Source: CAYNJG01 sp965216885
Lineage (GTDB): Bacteria > Planctomycetota > Planctomycetia > Pirellulales > Pirellulaceae
Assembly (NCBI GenBank): GCA_965216885.1
Contig: OZ244209.1
Span: 6,014,001 to 6,078,000, forward strand
Length of the DNA: 64,000 nt
Direction: 5' to 3'
A model generated the notes under the pieces. It had not been told where the DNA came from, did not search any database, and saw only the letters and a program-made list of their open reading frames with translations. Of the stretch, positions 18,168 through 27,216 are shown in pieces. The translations under genes and the position numbers were made by a program. Numbering within the stretch: the stretch's first letter is position 1; the number at the start of each line of letters is the position of its first letter.

Positions 18168-18689
18168 CTAACCCTCCACCGCCATGCGCCGTTGGACGCA
18201 TTCGGCGAGTTGGCGTCGGGTTCGCATCAGGGCTACTTTGACGGCGGAAACGGAACGCTGCACTTCGCTGGCAACGTCGGCAATCGCCAGTGAACGGAAG
18301 TAACGCAACTGAAGCAAATTCCGATTCGGTGCCGAAACCGATTGCAGACAATGCCGCAACGAGTCGCGCGTGGATTCGAATTCGGTCGCCGGACGTTCGG
18401 CCTGTTCGCCCATCGCTGCGACCAACTCCTCATCCAGCAACACGCGGTCGCGTTTCTGATCGCGCACATGCGCCAGCACCTGGTAGCGGGCGATCGCAAA
18501 GGCCCACGGCAAAAAGTCTCGGTCCGCCTGAAACTCGTCAATCTTTCGCCACAAAACCAGATTGGTTTCCTGCAACACATCCGCCGCTCGACTGTGATCA
18601 GCCAGCAAAGAATACACGTACGCGTACAGCCGATTCTGATGCTCGGTCAGATGCTGCACGAATCGTTCTGTGTTTTCTGGTGTCGCCAT
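18168..18689 (-). CDS. ECF-type RNA polymerase sigma factor, Rhodopirellula/Verrucomicrobium family
   Basis: A 173-residue sigma factor. Region 2 is ENTERFVQHLTEHQNRLYAYVYSLL, DVLQETNLVLWRKIDEF, FLPWAFAIARYQVLAHVRDQ. Region 4 is LRHCLQSVSAPNRNLLQLRYFRSLAIADVASEVQRS followed by SAVKVALMRTRRQLAECV. This matches the gvs1 (TIGR02989) family. GAGGG lies 5 nt before the ATG. The stop abuts the FecR gene start, and the downstream cytochrome and DUF1501 genes are probable targets or operon partners. Confidence 0.92.
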   Translation of the reverse strand: MATPENTERFVQHLTEHQNRLYAYVYSLLADHSRAADVLQETNLVLWRKIDEFQADRDFLPWAFAIARYQVLAHVRDQKRDRVLLDEELVAAMGEQAERPATEFESTRDSLRHCLQSVSAPNRNLLQLRYFRSLAIADVASEVQRSVSAVKVALMRTRRQLAECVQRRMAVEG

Positions 18690-18802
18690 ATTCCCTCAGT
18701 ATGAAAGCAATTACCGCCGCAAACACATCGGTTACACGGTTTTTCGAAATTTGCACAGACTCGGCGAAACTCGCCGGCGGGTTCAGGTTTTCCGCCGCAG
18801 TT

Positions 18803-18830
18803 TTGGCCGTCAAGACATTTTGTCTACAAT
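18803..18830 (+). promoter_or_regulatory. Candidate promoter of the LRR membrane protein gene
   Basis: TTGGCC (18803-18808), 16 nt, TACAAT (18825-18830), followed 33 nt later by the ATG at 18863. The same CTACAAT element occurs upstream of two other plus-strand genes (35909 and 39870). Consensus match only. Confidence 0.35.
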
Positions 18831-18862
18831 GAGCAGCAGCACCACAAACTGCGGAAGATCGC

Positions 18863-20794
18863 ATGCCCTCCATCGACCAAACCATCCCGGAACCGGCTCA
18901 GGATTCCGCCGCGCGTGCGCAACCGCCGTATCTATTATATGGGGCCGTCCTGGGACTGATCGTGGTGGCCCGGTTTGCTTCGCTGCTGCTGCAAAACGCA
19001 ACATGGCTCGACCGTCTGCAAACGCCACTCGTTGGCAGTGTGTTTTTTCTTGGCTGTATTGGCTGCTGCGTCGCGACGGTTCTGTATTCTCGTTCGCGAA
19101 CTTCAACGGCTCTCACGTGGATGCTCAGTGCACTGGTTGGCGGCGTTGCCATGCTGGCGGTCAATCCATTGTTGGGCACCGCCACAGGATTTGCGGTCGG
19201 CGGAGCATTTCTGATTCAGCGCACCTACTTCCTTTCCTTCGGTCACCTGCTGACGACGATCGTAAGATTCAGCCTGCGTACGGTGGCACTTGCAATTGTC
19301 GGCGGAGCCATGACAGGCACACTGGTTGGCATGAGTTGGTTGCGATTTGCAGCTTCGAGTTCACGACCATCGATCCACGTATTGTCGATCGTTGGGCCCT
19401 TTATCGTCGGCCTCGCAATCGCAGTCGCATTGCTGCGACTCGCTTATCGCGAACGACGTTGGTACGGATGGGTCGGAGCCCTGTTGCTGTTTGTGCCGTT
19501 CGCTGGCCACTGGTGTCTGGACCACATCTCAACGCAAATGCAGACGCTCCGCACATCGATCGAAACAGTCGCGGTATCCACCGTTCCGCTGCGACACATT
19601 GTGCTGATGAGCTTCGATCCCTTCGCCACCGAGACGACACTGAGTCGCTGCGACCAGGTCGATGAGTGGCTGCAGCACTTCGGCATGGATCGCGCGTTGG
19701 GTCTCTGCGTCCATGCGACGTTCTCCCGTGCGAGCACCAGCGAGGACATTGCGCGTGTCGCACGAATCCCCTCGATTCAATCCGTACACATCCAGCGAAA
19801 CTGCCCCATCACCGACGAAGAATTCCAGCGACTGAATCTACAACACCTCTCGGTGCTAACCTGCGAGGAAGGCACGCAACTGACACATCGCGCATTTCAG
19901 AACATCGATTTTTCGCGAGTCGGAAACCTCGACCTGCGTGGCAACAATTTCGGCGATGAAGTTTTAGCCGAGTTGACCGAGATTCCGTGGATGGCAACGA
20001 TCGCCTTGAATGGGACCCGCGTCACGGCCGAGGGCCTCAAACAGATCGACACCACCGGGCCGCTGTATTGGCTTCACATCGCAAGAACGAACGTGGACGA
20101 CGCGGTCTTTGCGGTCCTGGACAAGCACGATCGGCTGTGGTGGGCGGACCTTTCCGGAACGCAGGTTACGGGCAGCGGGATCAAGGACTTCCGCACCGAC
20201 CTGCAACACATCCAGTTGGATCATAGCCAATTCGATGCGCGACACCTCGCTGACTTCCTGCCACCGGATGGGGAAGAGCCAACGCCATCGAATTCGCTTT
20301 CGGTCGGCTACCTCACCCTGGCGCACACTCAAGTCGACGACGATACGCTGACCAACCTGAAACGCATGGGATCGAGCCTCAAATTCGTCGATCTGGCCGG
20401 TTCGGAATTCGGGCCCAACGAACTCGCGCCGCTGCAGCTCACGGGCTACGGCATGGACGCAAGTCAGGTCACTCCACACAACGTCACCGCGATCGGCGCG
20501 GCAGAAATCACGATTCACTACGACGCCAGCCGGATGACGATCGCGGAGATTGTCCTTCACCTCAACTCAATCGTGGCCGTCCGAAAACAACTGGTCAAGA
20601 CTCAGGGCCACGGTATCTCAATCACGCTCGAGAACTTCACGCTCACCCAGGAAGAAATGCGGCTTCTCAAACCGGTAATCGCAGACCACCCAATTAGTTG
20701 CCACCATGCGACAGGCCCCGACGGCGACGTGCGTAACTACCGATATATCCATGAGGTGTTCATCGATTACCCTCAGCTGAACGTGAAGCCGTAG
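18863..20794 (+). CDS. Multi-pass membrane protein with leucine-rich repeats
   Basis: A 643-residue protein. The first 230 residues hold about six hydrophobic segments (PYLLYGAVLGLIVVARFASLL, VGSVFFLGCIGCCVATVLY, TWMLSALVGGVAMLAV, VALAIVGGAMTGTLVGMSWL, IVGPFIVGLAIAVALLRL, WVGALLLFVPFAGHW). From about 285 to 560 a leucine-rich-repeat region follows (LQHLSVLTCEE, IDFSRVGNLDLRGNNFGDE, WMATIALNGTRVTAEGLKQI, LKFVDLAGSEF), of the ribonuclease-inhibitor-like type frequent in planctomycetes. A role in protein binding at the membrane is inferred. It is divergent from the sigma factor operon. Confidence 0.8.
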   Translation: MPSIDQTIPEPAQDSAARAQPPYLLYGAVLGLIVVARFASLLLQNATWLDRLQTPLVGSVFFLGCIGCCVATVLYSRSRTSTALTWMLSALVGGVAMLAVNPLLGTATGFAVGGAFLIQRTYFLSFGHLLTTIVRFSLRTVALAIVGGAMTGTLVGMSWLRFAASSSRPSIHVLSIVGPFIVGLAIAVALLRLAYRERRWYGWVGALLLFVPFAGHWCLDHISTQMQTLRTSIETVAVSTVPLRHIVLMSFDPFATETTLSRCDQVDEWLQHFGMDRALGLCVHATFSRASTSEDIARVARIPSIQSVHIQRNCPITDEEFQRLNLQHLSVLTCEEGTQLTHRAFQNIDFSRVGNLDLRGNNFGDEVLAELTEIPWMATIALNGTRVTAEGLKQIDTTGPLYWLHIARTNVDDAVFAVLDKHDRLWWADLSGTQVTGSGIKDFRTDLQHIQLDHSQFDARHLADFLPPDGEEPTPSNSLSVGYLTLAHTQVDDDTLTNLKRMGSSLKFVDLAGSEFGPNELAPLQLTGYGMDASQVTPHNVTAIGAAEITIHYDASRMTIAEIVLHLNSIVAVRKQLVKTQGHGISITLENFTLTQEEMRLLKPVIADHPISCHHATGPDGDVRNYRYIHEVFIDYPQLNVKP

Positions 20795-20922
20795 TCAACA
20801 TTCAGTGTCCTGATGTATCGCTTCGCATCATTTCGTACTTCGCGGTTGCCATTTCGCCGGCCGTGGGACGACAATTGAAGTCGTTGACGTACGAATCATT
20901 CCGCAGCGTAAGGACGCTTGAA

Positions 20923-23900
20923 ATGAACCATCCAGTACACACTCTCGTGTTTGCAACACTGCTACTCGCTGGTCTGCAGTTGGCGAACGTTCACGGCGCA
21001 GAACCGGATTCCTGCACGCTGGAGTCCGCTCAATCCGGTTCGTCGCAGACCGATCATTTCATCGCGAACCACCAGGCGATTGGCCATCCAACGTTTGTTA
21101 GTCCTCACGCGTCTCCGATTGCTGTCAGCAATGGTCGCGTATTCGTCGCCAACACACCCTCGGACACGGTCGACGTCATCGACACGGACACTCAACGAAT
21201 TCAGGCGCGCATTCCAGTTGGTGTCGACCCCGTCAGCATCGCCGTTCGACCCGACGGAAAAGAAGTCTGGGTATCCAACCACGTCTCCGATTCGGTGAGC
21301 GTCATTGACGCCGATCGCACCAGCCCCACATACTTGCAGATCATCGCCACGATTCAGGAGTTCGACAAGGAAACTCGAGCGACCGAATTTGACGAGCCCG
21401 TAGGCATCGCCTTTGCCAGCAACCAGAAAGCCTACGTTGCGCTCTCCTCCGAAAACCAGATCGCCGTCGTCAACGTGGAATCTCGCGAGATTGAAAAACG
21501 CCTGAGGATTCCGGCACAGGATCCTCGAGCGATCACCGTCCGCGACGGACGGCTGTACGTTCTTCCCTTCGAATCCAACAACAAGACACAACTTTCCGGC
21601 GGCACAGGCAAGCTGGATGGCGATCTTGTCACGTTCAACGCGTGGGAACATGCAATCGCCAACAACAATGTCCTTTCATTGGGTGCGGTTCTGGACATCA
21701 TCAAACACCCGAAAGTCCCCGATCGCGATCTGTTCGTCTACGACACGGAAACGGACGAACTACTGAGCACGGTCGACACGCTGGGCACGCTGCTGTACGG
21801 GTTAACCGTTGATTCGAAAGGCCGGGTGTTTGTCGCTCAAACCGATGCACGCAACGACGTCAACGGACGATCGGGCACAAAGCAGCATGGCTTGGCCGAG
21901 CTGGAAAATCGTGCCTTCATGAATCGCATCACACGCGTCGACTTCGATCCCGAAACAAAGGGCACCGCAACGTTTCTCGATCTTGAACCGCTGCCGCCCC
22001 ACCATCCCGCGCCCGATGATGCACTGGCAACACCGTTTGCCATCCAGGTCAGCGAAGACGATTCAACCTTGGTCGTTTCCGCCGCGGGATCAGACAAGCT
22101 GTTCACGGTCGATGCGAACACGGGCCTGGTGCTCGGCCGAGCGAACGTGGGTGCGGTGCCGCGCGGCATCTCGCTGGAACATGCACCCTCCGGCAAAGCC
22201 ACTCGCGCGTGGGTCCTGAATGCGGTGGAGAATTCCGTGACGCTGGTCAACATCGCAACGCCGATGACACCAGAAGTTGTCGACACGCTGGCGCTGAATG
22301 ACCCAACTCATCCCGCCGTCAAACGAGGACGCATCGCGTTCAACACAGCCACCGCTTCCACAACGAATACCTTCTCCTGTGCGAGCTGTCATCCCGATGG
22401 GCATACGGATCAGCTTCTTTGGGTTCTGAAGACTCCCATCGTCACCGGGGGCGACCAAATCATGCCGCGTTCGACAATGCCCATTCGTGGCTTGCGTGAT
22501 ACCGCGCCCTATCACTGGGACGGCATTCCGGGCGATCCGTACGGCGGCAACAACAGTGCGAACGTTCACGGTTCGGATGATCCCAACTCGACAACCGACG
22601 ATCCCGCCAGTACGACACGTCATCTCATTGATGGTGGACTCGCCGCTACGATGGGACTGGTTGGAGATTCAACCGTCAATGACGAAGGCAAAGCCGGCAA
22701 ACTTTCGGCCGCCGAACGTGACGACATGGCAACGTTCCTGCTGAGCGTCCCGTTCCCACCGGCCCAGCGTCGCGCCTATACGAACGTCGTTTCAAAACGC
22801 GCTGAAGAGGGCTTCCGGCTCTTTCACATCGAGGGCGACGACGATGACAAACCGCAAAACAATGTCTGCGGCGACTGCCATCGCATGCCTTTCCTCGTCA
22901 GTACCAATACACCCGGTACCGGCATGGACGCACCAACCTGGCGTGGAGCCTACGACCGGTTCCTGATCTTGCCACAGGGGCGACTGAACATTATCGACTT
23001 TGACTTCTATCGTTCGATCGCCGAACGTGGCATCCCCGAACGCAACATGTGGCAATTCTCATGGGGCGGACGTCGCGAGTTCGATCCCGTCTGGGACATG
23101 GTGCTGGAAGGTAGCACGGGCTTTTCCGGTTCATTCGGTCGCCAGGCAACCTTGAACCGGCACTCCGCTGACGATGAACTGACGGCCGACCTGTTAGGAG
23201 CTCTGGAAACGTCCGCACTGGAAAACGCCGTCGTGCTCACGGGCGAAGGTGCCTTCGTAGACGGAAACGAGACGACGCCCGTCAGTTTGCAGTTCGACAC
23301 GGACTCCGGCCACTATCGCCATGAGGACAATTCATACTCGCGAGAGGAACTCATCCGGCTCGCCGCCGAAGGCAAGTTCATCGGCACGCTGACCGCTCGA
23401 CATGGTCAAAAAGACGACGTCGACTATCCGCAGCCAGCGATCTGGACGCTGGGGCCCATCGAGCAACAACGTGGCCGACAGGACTTCCCAATCGTTCATG
23501 AAGACAATCCCACAATCGCATTCAGCGGTCGACACGTCATTGACGGCGCGCCGGTCTTCGTCGATGGCCGACGCGTCTCGGCGGACGTGACCATCGAACC
23601 GTCCGACGAACTGATTCAAATCAAACTGTCGTCGTTGCCATCGGCCGGTATGCACTTGCTGCAACTGCAGAACCCGGGCGGGATGTTCAGCAACGACTTT
23701 ATCTTTCACGTCGCCGACAATGAGGAAGCCGCCGCCGATCTGAAACGAGCCAATCGCGGCGACCGGAATTCGGAACTCAATGCGACCGCCGCGCAAGGTG
23801 ACGTGCGAAGGCTCCAGATGCTGTTAGACAAAGGTGCAAAACCAAACGCGAGAAACGGCGAATCAGGCTCCACGCCGCTGCACGATGCCGCCCTGTTCGG

Positions 23901-24222
23901 CCAAAAGGAAGCCGTGGAATTCCTGCTGGACAATGGCGCATTCGTCAATCGATCCAACCGTGACGGCAACACACCGCTGCATGCGGCCGCCTTCATGTGC
24001 AATTTCGAGATCGTCGCACTGTTGCTGGAGCGAGGGGCCTCACCAACCCGGGAGAACGACGCCGGCGATTCGGCAATCGAAGCCGTTTCAGCCGAATGGT
24101 CGCGGGAACTGGCCGGTTTCTATGCCCTGATTACTGGCGGACTGCGGATCGAAGCCGATCTGGATCGCATTCGACGCGATCGTCCACGAATGGCCGCCCT
24201 GCTCCGCAAACACGAAGACTGA
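20923..24222 (+). CDS. YncE-like propeller/diheme cytochrome/ankyrin fusion
   Basis: A secreted protein of 1099 residues; the signal peptide ends near ANVHGA. Residues about 50-470 form a YncE-type seven-bladed propeller (NGRVFVANTPSDTVDVIDTDT, VDPVSIAVRPDGKEVWVSNHVSDSVSVID, NQKAYVALSSENQIAVVNVES). Two c-type haem sites follow, CASCH (FSCASCHPDGH) and CGDCH (VCGDCHRMPF), in a MauG/cytochrome-peroxidase-like region. The last 170 residues are ankyrin repeats (GSTPLHDAALFGQKEAVEFLLDNGA, GNTPLHAAAFMCNFEIVALLLERGA). AAGGA precedes ATG 20923. A periplasmic electron-transfer role is inferred from the haem motifs. Confidence 0.82.
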   Translation: MNHPVHTLVFATLLLAGLQLANVHGAEPDSCTLESAQSGSSQTDHFIANHQAIGHPTFVSPHASPIAVSNGRVFVANTPSDTVDVIDTDTQRIQARIPVGVDPVSIAVRPDGKEVWVSNHVSDSVSVIDADRTSPTYLQIIATIQEFDKETRATEFDEPVGIAFASNQKAYVALSSENQIAVVNVESREIEKRLRIPAQDPRAITVRDGRLYVLPFESNNKTQLSGGTGKLDGDLVTFNAWEHAIANNNVLSLGAVLDIIKHPKVPDRDLFVYDTETDELLSTVDTLGTLLYGLTVDSKGRVFVAQTDARNDVNGRSGTKQHGLAELENRAFMNRITRVDFDPETKGTATFLDLEPLPPHHPAPDDALATPFAIQVSEDDSTLVVSAAGSDKLFTVDANTGLVLGRANVGAVPRGISLEHAPSGKATRAWVLNAVENSVTLVNIATPMTPEVVDTLALNDPTHPAVKRGRIAFNTATASTTNTFSCASCHPDGHTDQLLWVLKTPIVTGGDQIMPRSTMPIRGLRDTAPYHWDGIPGDPYGGNNSANVHGSDDPNSTTDDPASTTRHLIDGGLAATMGLVGDSTVNDEGKAGKLSAAERDDMATFLLSVPFPPAQRRAYTNVVSKRAEEGFRLFHIEGDDDDKPQNNVCGDCHRMPFLVSTNTPGTGMDAPTWRGAYDRFLILPQGRLNIIDFDFYRSIAERGIPERNMWQFSWGGRREFDPVWDMVLEGSTGFSGSFGRQATLNRHSADDELTADLLGALETSALENAVVLTGEGAFVDGNETTPVSLQFDTDSGHYRHEDNSYSREELIRLAAEGKFIGTLTARHGQKDDVDYPQPAIWTLGPIEQQRGRQDFPIVHEDNPTIAFSGRHVIDGAPVFVDGRRVSADVTIEPSDELIQIKLSSLPSAGMHLLQLQNPGGMFSNDFIFHVADNEEAAADLKRANRGDRNSELNATAAQGDVRRLQMLLDKGAKPNARNGESGSTPLHDAALFGQKEAVEFLLDNGAFVNRSNRDGNTPLHAAAFMCNFEIVALLLERGASPTRENDAGDSAIEAVSAEWSRELAGFYALITGGLRIEADLDRIRRDRPRMAALLRKHED

Positions 24223-24292
24223 AAGTAACTGACCACGCCATGCGCGCCAGCAAGACGCCGGCGTCGTGACTGGCAGTGTACGGTGGCGGACA

Positions 24293-25522
24293 CTACACAG
24301 CCTTCAGTAGTTGCATCGCTGCGGGATTCGAAAACTGCGGCGCGTGAAATCGATCGCCGTATTCCGCCGCAGTTACATCCCGGTATTCGTGCATGGTTTC
24401 GTCTTCCCAGAAACGAAGTTGCTTGCGAACGGTTGCCCGGTGCTTTGGATCGGCGCCATGATCCAGCAACAATTGCGTCATCGATGCATCGCGTTGCCGT
24501 CCGCAGATGTTCGCCTGCGAAACGACGGCGTTGAACAGCGGCGTGTGTCCGCCGAATCCTTCATGATCCACCTCCGCGGCGGCATTGACGTCTGCACCGC
24601 GTGCAATCAGCCATTCGGCCAACTCCATCTCGTCGAAGTCCGCACACATGTGTAACAGCGTCGTTCCCTGAAGCGACGTTCCGTGCAATCCGCAGGTGAT
24701 GTCGTCGTGACACCCCAGTGCCGGCGGATAGAAATCTCGCAGCGAGAATCGTCGGTGAAGCAAATCGGGATCGATGGCCAGAAGCTCCTCCAGCAGATCG
24801 ATCCGACCGCGGTGGAAGGCCATCGTTGCCGTCGCAGGCATCGCGATTCCCAAATCGGCGGCGATCTCGAGACATCGATGCTTGCCTTTCGGGGCGCGAC
24901 TGTACGTTTGTAGTAGCATCGCGGCGGGAGCCAGCCGGTCACCGTGTTCGTCGCAAAATTCGGCCCCCAATTCCATCAGCAGTGCGAGCCCGTCGGCGTT
25001 CAGTGTCTCGCAGCATCCCATCACGACACCGCGTTCAATCTGAGCCCCCAACTGCAACAACAGCTTCGCCGTTTCAACTTGCCCCTGCAGACAGGCACGG
25101 CCGAACGCATGCTGCACGTCCGTCGCACCCCGACCGGACAGCATGCGAATCATGTCGTCCAGGCCAAGGTTCGCGGCGTACGACATCGGGGCTCCCCAAT
25201 TGCTGTCCTTGTGCCGGACACTTTCGTGCAACAGGTTTGGATGCTGGTCGATCAACGCACCGACACCCGCCACGTCATTGGCGTGAATCATCGCCTCCAT
25301 GCGGAAGCTCAACGTCAGTCGCTCCCACGACTCCAGCCCATAACTCCTCGCCAGCACCTCACAGGCCGATTCGTATGAAACGCTGGTCGCGTCGCCATCG
25401 CCGAATTCCTCCAGCAACTCCAGCGCCGCCGGATCGCCTCGTTGGCATTGCTCCAGCAGCTCCTGAGCCAGCGACTTGAACTCCTCGAATGTGGCACTCC
25501 ACGGAAATTCACGTTGGACCAT
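24293..25522 (-). CDS. Ankyrin-repeat protein
   Basis: A 409-residue protein without a signal peptide, so probably cytoplasmic. It contains degenerate ankyrin repeats through its length: WGAPMSYAANLGLDDMIRMLS, AFGRACLQGQVETAKLLLQLGA, MAFHRGRIDLLEELLAIDP, GTTLLHMCADFDEMELAEWLIARGADVN, HTPLFNAVV, SMTQLLLDHGADPKHRA. Such proteins bind other proteins; the partner is unknown. It converges with the ankyrin-containing cytochrome fusion, 70 bp away. GGAG lies 7 nt before the ATG. Confidence 0.8.
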   Translation of the reverse strand: MVQREFPWSATFEEFKSLAQELLEQCQRGDPAALELLEEFGDGDATSVSYESACEVLARSYGLESWERLTLSFRMEAMIHANDVAGVGALIDQHPNLLHESVRHKDSNWGAPMSYAANLGLDDMIRMLSGRGATDVQHAFGRACLQGQVETAKLLLQLGAQIERGVVMGCCETLNADGLALLMELGAEFCDEHGDRLAPAAMLLQTYSRAPKGKHRCLEIAADLGIAMPATATMAFHRGRIDLLEELLAIDPDLLHRRFSLRDFYPPALGCHDDITCGLHGTSLQGTTLLHMCADFDEMELAEWLIARGADVNAAAEVDHEGFGGHTPLFNAVVSQANICGRQRDASMTQLLLDHGADPKHRATVRKQLRFWEDETMHEYRDVTAAEYGDRFHAPQFSNPAAMQLLKAV

Positions 25523-25573
25523 CAGATGCTCCCGTCCTGGATTCGTTCACGAGCTGGCAAGTATAGGTGGCGA

Positions 25574-26656
25574 CTACTTGCGAAGCTCAAACATGTAGAG
25601 ACCGCTGCCGCTTGCCGCCTTGAATGCCTTGGGGTTGCCGTCACCCATCGGCGGATAGCAAATTTGCAGTTTGCCATCGCGAAGCTGAATGATGCCTTCG
25701 GTTTTCATTCCGGCCCCAAAGGGACTCTCGACAATTTCCAGACTGATTTTTGTCGGCGACACGGCGGTATCCAGTTCGTATTCCATCACAAAGGTTGCTT
25801 CGCCTTCCGCCGTTCTCGAATTCAGGGTCAACGTCTTTTTCGTAAGCTCAACCGACTGTCCTTTGAAATGCTCCGCGTCCAGTTCCTCGCCATCCTTCAT
25901 CCCGGAAGCGTACTTCCAGGTGCCCACCAATTGATCCGGCGTCAGCTTGTCGCCAACGTCCGGCGTGACGCGAAGATTGCGGAAGTATCCTTCCGTCGAA
26001 GGCTCGATCCACAAGGCAATCGCCCCTGTACTTTCGCCATGCTTGAGATCTTTCACTATCAAACAGGGTTGCTCGGCACCACCGACAGACAGCCGAGCGT
26101 CCGTACCATTCACAACGACTTTCACCTTCGTCCACTCGCCGGGCACCAGGTCCGAGTAGGACTCGTACTTGCCGGGACTCTCCTTGCGGAGTTTGTTCCA
26201 GGGGAAATCCGGATGCGAAATGTATTGCACCGAATGATTGCGACGCAGCTGATCTTCAGCACGTCCGTTGGTTGGACGCAAGTAAAACGCTTCGTAGCTG
26301 GCGGGATCATCTTTCTGCACGCGAAACGCCACACCAATGAACCCTCGCGCCATCCGTCCTGCAGTTGAGAGCGGCTTGCCGGCCACTTCCAGTTCAATCG
26401 TCCCGTTGGTGAATTCATGATCGGCAATGATTGCCAGATGCTCGCGTCCCCGTTCGCGAGGCTGCTGTTTCGCCTGCACGCTCAACGCCGCCTTGCCATC
26501 ATGCTCCGCGTCTTTCAGAACAACGTTTTCCAGTTGCCATTTGCCGGTCGCCGCCAGCTTCACCTCGTCGGCCGAAACGGCGCAGGAAAGCAATAGCATG
26601 ACCACGGACGTCGTTGTGGGTAGCAACCGAAGAATCTTGTCGATGAAATGTCTCAT
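25574..26656 (-). CDS. Secreted DUF1080/TIGR03067-like protein
   Basis: About 360 residues. A signal peptide (ILRLLPTTTSVVMLLLSCAVSADE) is followed by a concanavalin-like segment resembling 3-keto-disaccharide hydrolase (DUF1080)-type domains (FTNGTIELEVAGKPL, RGFIGVAFRV, EWTKVKVVVNGTDARLSV, GAIALWIEPSTEGYFRNLRV). The C-terminal 130 residues (DQLVGTWKYASGMKDGEEL, LDTAVSPTKISLEI, GIIQLRDGKLQICYPP) look like the planctomycete TIGR03067 lipocalin-like domain. Carbohydrate binding is plausible but not shown. The ATG at 26656 is preferred; the frame is open up to 26716. Confidence 0.75.
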   Translation of the reverse strand: MRHFIDKILRLLPTTTSVVMLLLSCAVSADEVKLAATGKWQLENVVLKDAEHDGKAALSVQAKQQPRERGREHLAIIADHEFTNGTIELEVAGKPLSTAGRMARGFIGVAFRVQKDDPASYEAFYLRPTNGRAEDQLRRNHSVQYISHPDFPWNKLRKESPGKYESYSDLVPGEWTKVKVVVNGTDARLSVGGAEQPCLIVKDLKHGESTGAIALWIEPSTEGYFRNLRVTPDVGDKLTPDQLVGTWKYASGMKDGEELDAEHFKGQSVELTKKTLTLNSRTAEGEATFVMEYELDTAVSPTKISLEIVESPFGAGMKTEGIIQLRDGKLQICYPPMGDGNPKAFKAASGSGLYMFELRK

Positions 26657-26865
26657 TGGAAACCCCAGCTTTGAATGGACGGACTGACGTCGCTCATTGT
26701 CGCATTCGTCATGCATTTGTCGAGCGCGCCGAACGATTACGTTGGAATCATCAACCGCCGATTTTCCGTGCTCTCCTTCGCGAGGTTACATCAATGCCTG
26801 CCATCACTTCCCGACGTTCTTTCCTTGCATTCAGCGCGGCCCGCTGTGTCCACGCCTGCGCCGAG

Positions 26866-27086
26866 TTCCCGTCCGGCACTTTGACGACTTCCCGTCCGGC
26901 ACTTTGACGACTTCCCGTCCGGCACTTTGACGACTTCCCGTCCGGCACTTCCACGACTTCCCGTCCGGCACTTTGACGACTTCCCGTCCGGCACATCGAC
27001 GACTTCCCGTCCGGCACATCGACGACTTCCCGTCCGGCACATCGACGACTTCCCGTCCGGCACATCGACGACTTCCCGTCCGGCAC
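26866..27086. repeat. 23-bp tandem repeat, ten copies
   Basis: The core TTCCCGTCCGGCAC recurs exactly every 23 bp from 26866 to 27073. The remaining bases are nearly constant (ACGAC) apart from a 3-4 bp variable slot reading TTTG, TTCC or ATCG. Because 23 is not a multiple of 3, all frames cycle through the same peptides and the apparent reading frames here are artefacts. There are no spacers, so it is not CRISPR. It lies in the 560-bp gene-free gap between 26656 and 27217. Confidence 0.95.
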
Positions 27087-27088
27087 TA

Positions 27089-27114
27089 CGGGAGGGCGAG
27101 GCTCCCGCCGAGCC
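27089..27114. repeat. Solo REP-like element
   Basis: GGGAGGGCGAGGCTCCCGCC followed by GAGCC, with GGGAG/CTCCC as a stem. It is the same unit, in opposite orientation, as the cluster at 35143-35836. It directly abuts the end of the 23-bp tandem array. Confidence 0.7.
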
Positions 27115-27216
27115 AATACGCACACCACTAGAACTTTCGCCCCCATTCCTCGGGAGCCCTACCGCGGCTTCGCGTTTCACATATCGCGAGGAAAAACGAC
27201 AAGCGACGTCGGGGTT

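Noticed and set aside
26751..27180. Open frames on both strands across the 23-bp repeat, and a CRISPR-like look
   Set aside because: The period of 23 makes every frame open and repetitive; there are no spacers between repeats and no cas genes.
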